64,000 bases of DNA, taken from assembly GCA_024734495.1 (NCBI GenBank), contig JALMQS010000099.1, positions 68,432,483 to 68,496,482 on the forward strand, given 5' to 3'. Below, piece after piece: positions 35,346-46,235 of the stretch; position 1 is the stretch's first letter; the number at the start of each line of letters is the position of its first letter. The translations under genes were made by a program, and so were the position numbers. A model generated the notes under the pieces. It was not told the DNA's origin, searched no databases, and worked only from the letters and a program-made list of their open reading frames with translations. The DNA comes from Forficula auricularia (taxonomy: Eukaryota > Arthropoda > Insecta > Dermaptera > Forficulidae).

Positions 35346-35802
35346 GAAAATAAAAACTAAAAATAAAAAAATGGAGAATTACCGATACAAAGCAATGTAA
35401 GTATTAATAACTACTATTTTCTTTCATCTCTTTCAACTTTTATAAAAAATAAATTTTTTAAGTCATACATACACGGAATATTTTACATTTACAATTAATT
35501 TAAAAAAAATACGATAATTTTTACTAATAAAGGATAAGCAGTGGCGTAGCGAGGGAGTGGGGGTCTATCATTCCCCGTGAGCGAGGTGCGCGCCAAATGG
35601 TCTCCAAGAGCGTATATTGACTACGAGGCCTTTAACGTATATTGTCCCTGTTATATCAAAATGTCGTAAGTCAAAATTATAAAAAAAAAATTATTTAAGA
35701 CAAATAATTGTATTTGGTTAGCTACATCTGCTCTCAAATTGTTGTATGTTATCAGGTGATAGAATTCAAGCTACAGATTAAAAACAAAATAAAGTATTTA
35801 TG

Positions 35803-35984
35803 GGGTAGGGTTAGGCTAGGTGGTAGCGTGTGAGCCTGCTAACCAAGTGGACCCGGGTTCGAATCCGACTCGAGGCATCCGGCTAAAATCTGACCCCGGG
35901 GTAGAGACAAATTTAAAAAAAATAAATAAATAGTATCGTAAATTGGCTTATGGCTAGAAAGGTCGAAAAGCCAAAAAAAAAAAA
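35803..35984 (+). mobile_element. tRNA-derived SINE with 11-12 bp target duplication, copy 2
   Basis: It begins GGGTAGGGTTAGGCTAGGTG, carries a perfect B-box GGTTCGAATCC, the family body (GGGGTAGAGACAAATTTAAA, AATTGGCTTATGGCTAGAAA) and a poly(A) tail. AAGTATTTATGG occurs at both borders (about 35792-35803 and 35985-35996). Closely similar to 9180-9362 over its whole length; both with target duplications, so the family was active not long ago. Confidence 0.85.
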
Positions 35985-37828
35985 AAGTATTTATGGTTAA
36001 TATAAACGAAAACAGAAGTTTTTCTTAGCTACTGAAAAAGTCTTGATTTTTACATACCATATTTTGATATAACAGCGACGATATTTGTTTCTTAAAAAAT
36101 ATTAGTAGTTTAAAGAGGTAAAAAATATCATTTCATCTATCATACATAACGATTCACTAAACTAAAGTAGATTAGTTCCAGTTAATACTAATTTATAAGT
36201 TTTTATTTATGTTGGGATAAAATTTTTTTAAAATTTTTTTTCAATTTCACTTTGATTTAAGAGCTAGGGGAAGTGGCTAAGACGTTAAGTATGAGGTAAC
36301 ATAACAAGTTCGCTTCTAAGACCAGATAATGTTAAATCGAATTATTTTTGAAGAATTTAATTTATTGAAATATAAATTGGAAACTAATGCGAAACGTTTT
36401 GCCATTTAATCTAACAAGCATTTTTTAGACAACATTTCTTTTAAAAATAAAGTTTCTTAATCACCGGCATAGATTAGTTTTTTGCTCTGGGGTCCGCCCA
36501 TTTTGTCACTCCATTCCACAATTCACTATTAGCTATTATCAAATATACTGAAATTTTTTGCTTTTGTTACACTCCCCCCCCCCCCACGCCCCTCCTTCCT
36601 AGTGGAGAATATTAATTTAAGATAGTCAACAAATATTATCTATTTATTTGTTGTTGTTTTTTATGATGCACAATGGTGAATCCCTATAAGCTAGCATTAT
36701 GTGACTCGTGAAATGAAGAAGAGAAACAAATTTCAGGGGTTGGGGATAGGTATATTAGAAGATACCTGTGGATACAGATCTTGAATGATTCAAAGTTGTT
36801 GGCCGTTGGAAAAGGAAACTCCATTCTCTAGAAATCAAAGGAATAAAAGAGTTGGCGAATGGGTTTATTTGGTTTTTATCCAATTTTCAAATAATGGGGC
36901 TTTGATCGTTAAAGAAAGGCGGGTTTCTTAGATTGATGGGGCATTTGGAATAATTAATTTTTGTTTGGGGCCCTCTCACACCGTCATAATGTGAATTAAA
37001 TAAAAAAACAACAACAAAAAAGCACATTTCTACATAAAGAAATATTCACAATGATAGATCTCACAGTCCATGATAAAAAATTATTATAAAAAATTCGACC
37101 CTCTTCAAAAAAGTTATCATTTTAATACAATTTTTGATTTCGGGCAAAATGAATACGTATAAATTTTATATTTAAGATTTGTAATATTCATTTTACGAGC
37201 TACAATGCTCTGACAGACGGAAAGATAAATATTGTAGCTACACTTATAAAGCCCCTCTTTATTTTGAAAGTAAGTCTAATAACCTCCTCCTTTTTTAAAG
37301 TAGGTTAAAAAATAGTTAATGGGAAATCCTGGAGTCTTGCTTCCTTCCCCAACACTGTTCTTATTTAAAGTTCATCTCGAAAAACTCAAATTAAATATAA
37401 TATAATAGTTATATATTCACGAAGTGTAAAATATAGATTCAGAGTTAATGGGAATGAAGAAGGCAAAATGAACCGGGGCCAAAGTCCACGCGATAAGGGT
37501 GTTGAGGTTGGTTTGTGACCCCAAAGCCCAATTGGAGGTCGCTTCTGATTCCGTAGAACCTGTCCTCTTTTCGGAACTATACGCCTACTTACTCCGTCGC
37601 ACTTCTGCCCCGAATAGCGAATCTTAAAAATAAAATGTTATAAAAATAATTAGGAATGCGTAGAAAATGTGCCAAATTATACAACTAATAATTCATCACT
37701 GTAACCTAATTAAAAACAAAACAAAAAAAAAACTGTTGTATGCAATTGGATGTTGATGAAGGCAGTCCACGGTGGTTGTAAAAAATAAGACTATAATGGT
37801 TTTATTATTTTACATTTATTCGTTAAAC
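35985..37828. other. Non-coding stretch
   Basis: A tRNA-like relic at about 36262-36345 (AGTGGCTAAGACGTTAAG) and a C-run near 36570 are the only recognisable items. TTGTTGTTGTTTTTTATGAT at 36650 and its inverted counterpart near 37000 may bound an old element of about 370 bases. No gene is supported. Confidence 0.3.
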
Positions 37829-37866
37829 CGACGTTTCGGAGATTTATTCTCTCCTTCTTCAGGGTA
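37829..37866 (-). other. Hammerhead-like stem-loop module at a retroelement 3' end
   Basis: On the minus strand: CCTGAAGAAGGAGAGAATA then AATCTCCGAAACGTCGG. The CTGAAGA box, a perfect GGAGA/TCTCC stem and GAAACGTC are all present. It is followed by AATAAA and, some 80 bases on, by GGACTGCCTTC, which matches the end GGGCTGCCTTC after the module at 52992. I infer a Penelope-like or dependent 3' end. Confidence 0.55.
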
Positions 37867-38159
37867 ACAAAAAGTCAATGAAAGTAGTTCAAATCATAAT
37901 TACTTCCTGTAAATGAAAGTTCATAAAAAATCAAAATAAAACACACTATGTAGAACTTGCCCTCTTCAACTTAAAAAATGGTTTCAATGTTGAAATAAAT
38001 TTCAAAAATTGTTATGATCATAAGCTGGTAGAAAACTGAAAAAAACAAAAACTAGAAAAAGTAATGAAGCTGTTGAAGCTTTTATTTTTGTGATTAATTT
38101 GATTAAAGTTTGAATTTTAATTTGATCACACATGATTAATTTATAATTATTTATTGAAA

Positions 38160-38275
38160 CAAATAATTACAATATCATCAAAATCGGTTCACAATTGGTG
38201 AAGAAATCGAGTAACATAGACACAAAAAAAATTCAGTCGAATTGAGAACCTCCTCCTTTTTTGAAGTCGGTTAAA
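38160..38275 (-). repeat. Fragment of the CCGACTTCAAAAAAGGAGG repeat family
   Basis: On the minus strand AACCGACTTCAAAAAAGGAG then GAGGTTCTCAATTCGACTG and a Thr-rich/AT region match the left ends of the elements at about 39810 and 57908. It is a terminal fragment only. Confidence 0.65.
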
Positions 38276-39143
38276 AATAAACGAACTATTCAATAGACGG
38301 AACGAAGTGAAATATATTCGTAGAATGAAGTTTTGAAAAAATGACTATTGTAGAAGCAGATAATATTCAAGGTCATATCTGTCGAGGATATTAGTGAAGT
38401 TGGATCTTGAAGAAGTTGTAGAATTCGAGAAAGATTGAATCATAACTTCATAAATTCATGAGATTAAGCCAAATCAAGGGTTAAATTGTAGTCAAAGAAG
38501 ATATTCGTGGAACCAGATCTTGAAGAATTGAAGATTGTAGAATATGGGGAAAATGAAGCAGAATAAGATAATAGTTTCAGTAGACTAAGTCAAGAAGATG
38601 AATAAATGGACCACTACGGTTTGTATCTAATTTAGCTATAAAATGGTGTGTTTGAAATCGCAAATAATACAATTTCCGATTTGAGATCTCTCATTCGCTA
38701 ATTCTAACATTTATTATATCTTATCTAACCTTAGATTTATAATAAATAAAATAGAAAGAAATATGTATTAATTTTATTTTTATTTTGCCTCTTATTATTA
38801 TTTTAAATATTTATAACAAATTTTAACTTTATTTCAATGGAAATATTATATATGCATGATTTCGATTATCATGATCTTCTCTCTCTCTTTCTGGTGGTGA
38901 TGGAAAAATACAACTGACATCTTCAAGCCATATCTACATGATAGGATGTTTTATTTTGACATTTCATATCATTTTCTATAAATAAAATAAAATAAATTTA
39001 CTTTCTTCCCAAACGTCTGAATATATTGATGGTGAGTATGGGGATCAGGATTCCAGATTTTGATAAAGAGAAACAAGAGGTTGTCCTCTGTTTGATGCAA
39101 ATAAACATACACACAGATATATCCAAATATATCTGTATACCAG

Positions 39144-39797
39144 GTGTATAAGTTTAAAAACTCGTGAATTTCATATTTAAATAGCTGTTTTCATACTTAA
39201 CTCACGATTTAAATACTTAACTCTCCATTTTCCTACTTATCTCCTCGTTTTCCTAATTAACTCGTTGTTTACATACTTACCTTGTTGATTTCATATTTAA
39301 TTAGCTCTTTTCATATTTAATTAGCTGTTTTCATTCTTAACTCAAGGTTTAAATACATAACTTTCAGTTTTCTTAGTAAACTCCCCGTTTTCCTAATTAA
39401 CTTGCTGTTTACATACTTAGCTTCCTTATAATTAATTAGCTATTTTCATACTTAACCACCGTTCAAATACTTAACCCCGACTCGAACACTTTACCACAGT
39501 TTAAATACTTAACTCTCAGTTTTCTTAGTTAACTCCTCGTTTTCCTAATTAACTCGCTGTTTACATACTTACCTTGTTGTTTATATATTTAATTAGCTGT
39601 TTTTAAACTAAACTCAAGGTTTAAATACATAACTCTAAGTTTTCCTAGTTAACTCGCTATTTACATACTTACCTTGTGGATTTCATATTTAATTAGCTGT
39701 TTTCATACTCACGGTTTAAATATTTAACTATCCATTTTCCTACTTACCTCGTCGTTTTCATACTTAACCTTCCGTTTAAATACTCAACTTCCCGTTC
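39144..39797. repeat. Degenerate minisatellite, about 20-24 bp unit
   Basis: About 650 bases made of variants of CGTTTTCATACTTAACT and GTTTAAATACTTAACTC. The variants seem to follow each other in a repeating order (for example TCCTAATTAACTCG...GTTTACATACTTACCTTGTTG, three or more times), which suggests a higher-order period of about 130-170 bases. It is non-coding and directly precedes the foldback element at about 39810. Confidence 0.8.
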
Positions 39798-39809
39798 TCA
39801 TACATTTAA

Positions 39810-41577
39810 AAAAAAAAGGAGATTCTCAATTCGACTGAATTTTTTTTTGTATCTATGTTTTTCGATTTCTTCGCCAATTGTGATCCGATTTCGATGATGG
39901 TTTTGCATTGGGTTCAGTATAGTTTCCGATTGGTACCATATTAATATGGTCAAGTTCTGATGATATGATAAATGACAAAATAGCGGAAATCTCCAATTCA
40001 TATGAGCATATAATCGAAATTATAATAAAAAATGGTTGCCTGTTAAAGTCGGTATACAGTCTTGAAACGTTCATTTAAAACCCGTTAACGATTTTGAGTA
40101 GTAATTCTTCTATTTATAAATGTGAATATTCATTATCGTTTTGTGAGGAATGAAGGATGAGATAAGAGAAACAATTTAAACCAATCGATTTGATATGGGG
40201 AATTATGATTTAAAACATTAATTTATACGGAAGAAGCGCGCCTTTCACTTATCTAATGTCTGATCTCTCTCGCTCTTAGGCAAACTAACCAGGACTAAAG
40301 ATAGAAGGGAACGCGCACTCACTCGCTCTCATGGTGAGCGCATAACGTGAGCGGAGCGTAACGCAGTTTCTTGAAGTGTCACCCGGCAAACCAATTTATA
40401 AGACGTTGTCACGTCAAAATATTTGATTAATAATAAAACAATCTTAAAACGTTCATTTAAAACCCGTTAACGTTTCGAGATAATTCTTCTATTTATAAAT
40501 TGAATTTTATTATCATTTTGTGATAGATGGATGGGAGATTGGAGGAGGAGAGAATGCCGATTGATCCGATCGGAACATTGATTGGATGGATTAATTTCCG
40601 CAATATGTATTGGAATAATTATCGGAAAAGAGGTTTTTTTATCTAATTAGATTTTTCCTCTTATTAAAAACAAGGACTAAATATGAATAAGGACACTCGA
40701 TGGTGGAGAAGCAATCTCCGGAATCGAAGCTAAAATACAAGGTATACATTAATTAATGTAAAATAATTGGTTTAATAAAATTTATAAATTTATTTATCAT
40801 TTTGTGATGATGAGGAGAGTGGGAGAGAATAATGGAATTGAAATAATTATCGGAAAAGAGGTTTTTTCTTTAATTAGTTTTTTCCTCTTATTAAAAACAA
40901 GAACTAAAAGATGATCAAGGACACTCGATGGTGGAGAAGTAATCTCCGGAATCGAAGCTCAAGAACAATGTATGCATAATTCATGTAAAATAATTGGTTT
41001 AATAAAATTTATCATTTTGTGATTCATTCACACGAATCTTTCTCTTACAAGATGCATGCAAGGTAATATCTTAAGTCTCACTATTATCAACATCACTAAA
41101 AAGAGAAAAATAAAAATAATTTTTAGAAAAAAAATAAATAATAACTTCAAAAAAATTAAATGTAACAAATAAAATAATAGGAACTCAAAAATAAAATAAA
41201 ATGCTCTAAAAGGTATAAAATAATTATCTAATTTAGTTACAACTAAACGTCGAAATTGTTACATGAAATCACTTTTTGAAGACGGTGCTAAACATAAACA
41301 TTTTATGAATCGCACTCAACGGATCATACCGAGTACTAGTACGTTTGGCGGGTAATGAAGACAACATCGCGTAAGCTCGCTTATATAGTTTCTTTAGCAC
41401 CGACTTCAAAAAGTGATTTCATGAAAAAATTTCGTCGTTTAGTTGTAACTAAATTAGATAATTATTTTATATCTTTTAGTGCATTTTATTTTATTTTTGA
41501 GTTCCTATTATTTTATTTGTTGCATTTAATTTTTTTGAAGTCGGTTTTATTTTTTTCTAAAAATTATCTCTATTTAA
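39810..41577 (+). mobile_element. CCGACTTCAAAAAAGG family element with terminal foldback, copy 1
   Basis: The left end (AAGGAGATTCTCAATTCGAC) is worn. The right end is a long foldback: arms at about 41104-41275 and 41395-41573, including AACTAAATTAGATAATTATT and TTTTTTGAAGTCGGTTTT, around a centre with CCGAGTACTAGTACG. The middle (40080-41050) contains a duplicated block (TCTCCGGAATCGAAGCT at 40716 and 40944). A short open frame in the right arm is incidental. Confidence 0.6.
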
Positions 41578-41663
41578 ATTGAAGAAAAATGTGAACATTT
41601 TCAAGACTCTGTGTGCATTCTGAAATTTGTTTACTCCAAGCAAAATAAAACTACCAATTAACA

Positions 41664-41669
41664 TTTATT
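41664..41669 (-). terminator. Probable polyadenylation signal of the MADF-BESS gene
   Basis: AATAAA on the minus strand, about 70 bases after the stop codon at 41739, in an A/T-rich 3' flank. It overlaps a longer AAAAATAAAATAAA run. Position and spacing suit a short 3' UTR. The hexamer is common in DNA this AT-rich, so it is only supporting evidence. Confidence 0.5.
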
Positions 41670-41738
41670 TTATTTTTTAAAAGACTAAATGTACAATTTA
41701 GAAAAATATAAACCAAAGTAAAAACCGATGAAATAACA

Positions 41739-44700
41739 TTAAATATTTAACAATGGTATATCTTTAGTGTCATTTGGTACAGGGGAATGGGTAATTTCAT
41801 GGGGACTGGAAGACAAGGATGAGGATGAATGAGAAGGAAGATGAATGCGTTGTGAATCGAAAGATGGAGGGCAAATGACAGGCTGGTATGGGGGATTTTC
41901 TTGACTTTGTTCTTTAAGCCTTTGCAACTCCCGAAACTCGGCTTGAAATACCACATTGCTGACTTCCATTTTGACATGGACTTGTTCTTCTGGGCTCAGC
42001 CTTTGGACAGTTTTCGAAAGGCTGAGGAAGAACATGTCCATCTCGTTGTTGGATAATATCTGCGCCCTCATACGGCTATTCTCATTCATTATTGCTTCCA
42101 TTTCATTTATCGGTGTCTCCGTCTTCCTATATTTTCCGATTGTTGTTGGAACACGAAAGTGGCGTGGCAATGAGGCAGAAAGAGGAAAAGATGGATTAGA
42201 AGGAGGTACATTCTCCTCGTGTGGTACGGGCGGGTGAAGAGATGAAGATTCCTCTTCTTGGGCAATTTCTTCCCCTTCCGAAGCATCCTCTTCTGTGGCC
42301 TCAGTATTCCCATGAGTTCTACAAAATTCATGAAATTAAATTCTCATTATTTATCTTATCTTATATTATTAAATGAGCATTTCTTGTATATAGAATCGGT
42401 TTCTCGAAAATGGCTCTAACGATTTCGCTAAAAATTGGTGAACTTATCAAGTCTCCTGAGTTATTAGTTGTGTCAAATTTTTAATCCGATTGAAATAAAG
42501 GAAGGGGCTGTAAATTAGTCATGTCGTAAAACAAATATTTTAATCGTTCATATCTCCTCTTCGGTAAGTCGCAGAGTCTTGAAATTTGAAACTTAAGCTA
42601 TCTAGAGGCTACAAGATGTACCACAAGATTTTAGTTAAAATAGAAATACCGGAAGTTGATGTTTACGTACGTAAGAATGTACCCCCCTGAGTTTCGCAAC
42701 CATAAATCTCAGAGCTAGCAAATTCGAAAATTGAGCTCGATATAGGCTAGAAGGGATACATCAAGCTTTTGGCTGAAATCGGAATATTAGTGGACATTTA
42801 CATGAAATATTTTTTTTTCCTCAAAAACGGCACTAACGATTTTTTTAAATTGGTGTACTTATCAAGTGTCATGAGTTATTAGTCGTATATAGATTTTAAT
42901 CCGATTGAAATAAAAGAAGGGAATGTAAATTAGGAGTGTCGTAAAATAAATAATTAAATCATTCATGTATCGTCTTCGGTAAGTCGCAGAGCCTTGAAAT
43001 TTGAAACTTAAGCTATTTAGAGGCAAAAAGTTACCGAGCATCTCTCGGTACTCCAGGCACTAATTATTATTATTCAAATACAAGATTTTTAAATATTCTA
43101 AAACATACGTTTTTTGATCGAGAGTGTGAGCAAGAAATCCCATTTTTTCCTCATATTTCCACTTGATTAGTTTTTTTGCTTCATGGCCTGATTTTGGTTT
43201 CCTCCTTTTCATTGCATTGGTGTACGCGTTTCTGAGCTTCACCCACAATTCCCTACATTGAGTACCTGTCAAGAAAAATATAATTTAGAATATATCCAAA
43301 CGCCTCCGACTCGATCGCGAACCCAAAGGTCGAAAATAATTTTTTTCTTCACTCCACAATGAAGCCGCGTCGAAAGAGAATTATAAATTAAATTAAATTA
43401 GGGAACGAAGAAAAGAATTTTATATTATAGACAAAAGGATCAGGCGGGATTCGAACCCGGGATCTTTGCATGTGCGCTGCGACGCCTTTATAAGAGCCTT
43501 TAGCTCTTATCCTCTCGGCCACTGATCCCCGAACCCAAGCTGATACCTAATGTCTATATGAATTTGGTTCGGGGATCAGTGGCCGAAAGGATAAGAGCTA
43601 AGGCTCTTATAAAGGCGTCGCAGCGCACATACGAAGATCCCGGGTTCGAATCCCGCCTGATCCTTTTGTCTATAATATAAAAATCTTTTCTTCGTTCCCT
43701 AATTTAATTTAATTTATAATTGTCTTTTGACGCGGCCTCATTGTGGTTGCGCCCTGGAGTGAAGAAGAAAATTATTTTCAACCTTTGGGTTTGCGATCAA
43801 GAAGGAGAGAGCAGATTTTTTGGGGTGAAGGGTGGTCGGAGGCGGGAGGTCCAGGATGGCTTTCTGAAATTGAATTGAGAATTCTAAAATACAATTTGGA
43901 TTTTCTGAAATTAATTTGTTATTTTGTGAAATAAAATTAGAAAAGGTGAAGATTGTAGATATATAAAATATTACTTTTAATTGCAATTAAGTTCAAAACT
44001 TCGTGTATAGGCATCCCTTGATAATGGAAGTAGCTGTTCAAAAGTTTGGCAAAAAAATAAATAAATTCTATTATATTTAATTCTGGCTTCAAATAAAAAT
44101 CGACCTTTTTACATGAATTTAAAATTAAAAATAATATTAATATATCGCTTTTAACTAAAACAAAATAAGCTGACGTGTTCTGATGTGGCCATCCACTTGA
44201 CTTTACCATACAACCTGGCCCCTCACTTATATTTAATATTTAATAAAATTATTTATAATCATATAGGGGGGGGGGGGGGTTAGTTTTTGCATTTTTAGAC
44301 TTCTTGGGACCCACTGATTATGTATACAAAATTTGTTTGAGTTTGGTAAATGGCAAAGATTTTCATTTTTTGACCCTCCGCCCCCCCCCCCATCTCGGGC
44401 GGTTAGTTTTTGCATTTTTAGACTTCTGGGGACCCACTGATTATGTATACAAAATTTGGTTAAGTTTGGTAAATGGCCAAGATTTTCATTTTTTGACCCT
44501 CCGCCCCCCCCCCCCCCTCATTTTGGGCGGTTAGATTTTGCATTTTTAGACTTCTTGGGGTCCACTGATTATGTATACAAAATTTGGTTGAGTTTTCTCA
44601 AACGACCTAGATTTTTAATTTTTAACCCCCCCTCGACCCCCCTTAATTTTGGGTCGATATGCACCAAAATCTAATCAGCTCTTAATCTCAATAGACCAAA

Positions 44701-46039
44701 ACTACGTGTGAAATTTGGTTTCGATATTCACACTAGTTTTTGAGCTAGCTCGTCCACAAATTTGGTAATGCACAGACTAACTAACAGACATTTTGACAAA
44801 ACAAATATTATCTCGAAAAATATAATTTTTTCGATGTTCACTTATTAGAACTTTTTTGCAGACCGAAATGCCATGGTTTCGCTCAATTTTTTTAATCGAA
44901 ATAGTTTGAGCCGTCTTTTAGATATTTTGAAAAAAAGAAGGAAAAAAACACTTTTTTTCATGCACGATTACAATACTTGACCATACCCTGTATGGTAAAG
45001 TAAAATTACCAAGCAGCGTTCGGTGTTCCAGGTACTGTGTTTATAAAGTGAAACATTGCGCCGGAGTTTGAATTTTTTAGGGGGGGGGGGGCAAAATATA
45101 AATAAATAAATTAAAGGAAAAATATGTAACAACAGAGTAGAACTAAAAAACTTTAATAAAATGAATATATTTTTAAATATTATATTAGATAACATTATAA
45201 TTATAATAATATAGAATAATATATTTAAATATTAATTAATTTTTAAATAATTGATACCGCGTAAATTTGAATAATTTCCAGATTCAGTCTACGAATTTTT
45301 GCAGTTCAATAAATCATTTGATTATTATTATTTTTCTTTTGAAAAGGAAAAATGAAATATAGCATCCGGCAGGATTCGAACCCGTATCTTCTACTTTAGC
45401 CGAGGGTGCACTAGAGGAAGACGTGGGTTCGAATCCTACCGGATGCTAAATTTCATTTTTCCTTTTCAAAATAAAAAAATAATAATGAAATGATTAATTG
45501 AATTTCAAAAATTCGTAGACTGAATCATGGAAATGATTCAAATTTACGCGGTTCAGTTATTTAAAAATTAATTACAAAAATGGAACTAAGTTCGATAAAA
45601 ATAAAATGTTTATTTAAATATTAATGTAGTCGGTTAAAAAAATAAATACATTTTAACAGTTAAAATAGTGAACAAAAAATTAATATTTAATATATTTTAG
45701 AATGTTTTTAAAGAAAAGACTTCATTACAAAAAAACAGTCGACATTTATTGCTCTCGGGTAGGGAGGATCAGCCCCACACTTTAAAGCTCAGGGGGGCTT
45801 GAGCCCACGAGCCCCCTGGTTCGCGCGCCTTTGGTTTGAAATATTGATTAAATAAATCAAACGACCTAACCTTAGAATAAATTATTAAATAAATGTAAAT
45901 TACCTGATATTTCCAGTATTCCTCCAATCTCCTCCCACGCTTCAGTGCGTGCATTTTTATTTCTATAATCTTTGTTGGATTGATCATATAAAATCGGGAA
46001 TGTTTTTACATGCTCGATGAGCTCTTCTTCAACGTTCAT
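41739..46039 (-). CDS. MADF-BESS domain protein, three exons (Adf-1-like transcription regulator)
   Basis: Host gene, predicted 290 aa. Exon 1 is 46039-45904, exon 2 43265-43109, exon 3 42318-41739. Both introns are GT-AG (donors CAG|GTAATT and AAC|GTATGT; acceptors TTGACAG and TTTTGTAG) and the split codons fit exactly: exon 1 ends with G and exon 2 starts GT, exon 2 ends AC and exon 3 starts A. Residues about 4-90 form a MADF domain (EEELIEHVKTFPILYD, DYRNKNARTEAWEEIG, then TQCRELWVKLRNAY and the basic MKRRKPKSG). An acidic linker (TEATEEDASEGEEIAQEEE) follows, then a BESS motif at about 192-225 (DMFFLSLSKTVQRLSPEEQ) and a Ser/Pro-rich tail. In this family MADF binds DNA and BESS mediates protein contacts, so a nuclear transcription factor is inferred. 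I chose the start just before the MADF domain. In-frame ATGs at 46069, 46108 and 46138 would add 10, 23 or 33 residues but lie in MITE-like sequence. Confidence 0.85.
42319..43108 (-). other. Intron 2 of the MADF-BESS gene
   Basis: A GT-AG intron of 790 bases. Most of it (about 42420-43035) is a partial copy of the third hairpin-ended repeat family, also seen at 10340-11410, 34745-35345 and 53905-54475. The copy is recognised by phrases such as AATCCGATTGAAATAAAGGA and GTAAGTCGCAGAG, which occur twice within it. No coding sequence is seen in it. Confidence 0.7.
43439..43531 (-). tRNA. tRNA-like sequence (left arm), probably a pseudo-tRNA or SINE head
   Basis: Acceptor GGATCAG/CTGATCC pairs 7 of 7, the T arm pairs 4 of 5 with a TTCGAAT loop, and AAGAG-CTAAAGG-CTCTT could be an anticodon arm (anticodon AAA). 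The D arm is too short and the segment between anticodon arm and T arm too long for a normal tRNA, although a serine/leucine-type long arm is conceivable. Without a normal D arm I rate function as unlikely. Confidence 0.35.
43567..43661 (+). tRNA. tRNA-like sequence (right arm), inverted partner
   Basis: Near-identical to the left-arm copy but on the other strand, with one base less in the putative anticodon loop (AAGAG-CTAAGG-CTCTT), so it is the more degraded of the two. B-box GGTTCGAATCC intact. Confidence 0.3.
44165..45005 (+). mobile_element. Hairpin-ended repeat family 1, copy D, in intron 1
   Basis: It shares AAATAAGCTGACGTGTTCTG and CTTGACTTTACCATACA at the 5' end with copy C. Three C-tract units follow (about 44280-44640), each with a TTGCATTTTTAGACTTCT start. 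The common 3' half and GATTACAATACTTGACCATA then CCCTGTATGGTAAAGTAAA complete it. It is antisense to the host gene. Open frames in the units are artefacts of the repeats. Confidence 0.7.
45220..45577. mobile_element. Foldback element with tRNA-like 3' halves facing each other
   Basis: Left arm about 45220-45385 and right arm about 45420-45577 are near-perfect reverse complements: AAATTTGAATAATTTCCAG, GATTCAGTCTACGAATTTTT, GGAAAAATGAAATATAGCAT and CCGGCAGGATTCGAACCC. They meet around a 38-base centre with TAGCCGAGGGTGCAC. Each arm ends in a B-box (GGTTCGAATCC) next to TACCGGATGC. It lies in intron 1 of the MADF-BESS gene. Confidence 0.75.
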
Positions 46040-46044
46040 GGCTG

Positions 46045-46235
46045 ACGGCCTGATGCACACTGACGACATCTGGGAATTTATATTTGAAGCTGACGCACCA
46101 GCGAACATGCTATGCCAAGTCACGCCATGGCACAACACGTCAGCGTATTGACCACACTCCTATTTAAAATACCTAATGGTTTAATTTTTTTGCACACGTG
46201 TCCACACGTCACGTCAGCCCAGTGTGAATGCACCT
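46045..46235 (-). mobile_element. MITE-like inverted repeat over the 5' end of the MADF-BESS gene
   Basis: Read on the minus strand, the block starts near AAGGTGCATTCACACTGGG and ends with CAGTGTGCATCAGGCC, an imperfect terminal inverted repeat around a core CACACTG. It is GC-richer than its flanks and contains several CACGTG/TGACGTG-like words. If it is a MITE, the upstream in-frame ATG codons (46138, 46108, 46069) are transposon-derived and the real start is probably 46039. I found no clear target duplication. Confidence 0.35.

Larger units (their letters stand above)
43311..43801. mobile_element. Foldback element with a tRNA-like sequence in each arm
   Basis: Two arms of about 230 bases, from CGATCGCGAACCCAAAGGT on the left to ACCTTTGGGTTTGCGATC on the right, flank a centre of roughly 30 bases. 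Each arm holds a sequence of about 90 bases reading GGATCAGTGGCCGA...GGGTTCGAATCCC...TGATCC. It has a perfect 7-base acceptor pair, an A-box-like TGGCCGAGAGG and a perfect B-box. It lies in intron 1 of the MADF-BESS gene. Confidence 0.8.
43266..45903 (-). other. Intron 1 of the MADF-BESS gene, loaded with mobile elements
   Basis: A GT-AG intron of 2,638 bases that splits the MADF domain after its first third. It contains, from the gene's 5' side, a foldback with tRNA-like ends (about 45220-45577), a hairpin-ended repeat element (44165-45005) and a second foldback with a tRNA-like sequence in each arm (about 43311-43801). Most of its length is therefore transposon-derived. Transcripts of this intron should fold into long double-stranded hairpins. 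Confidence 0.75.

Noticed and set aside
35545..36610. Possible hAT element starting CAGTGGCGTAGCGAGGGAG
   Set aside because: The start looks like a hAT end, but no matching right end or 8-base duplication was found.
43439..43661. Functional tRNA genes
   Set aside because: Acceptor and T arms are good, but the D arm is too short and the region after the anticodon arm too long; the inverted duplicate and repeat context favour pseudo-tRNA.
44233..44674. Several open frames with FAFLDFWGPTDYVYKIWLS-like text
   Set aside because: They translate the tandem units of a non-coding element, which also give frames on the other strand; the units elsewhere are not frame-preserving.
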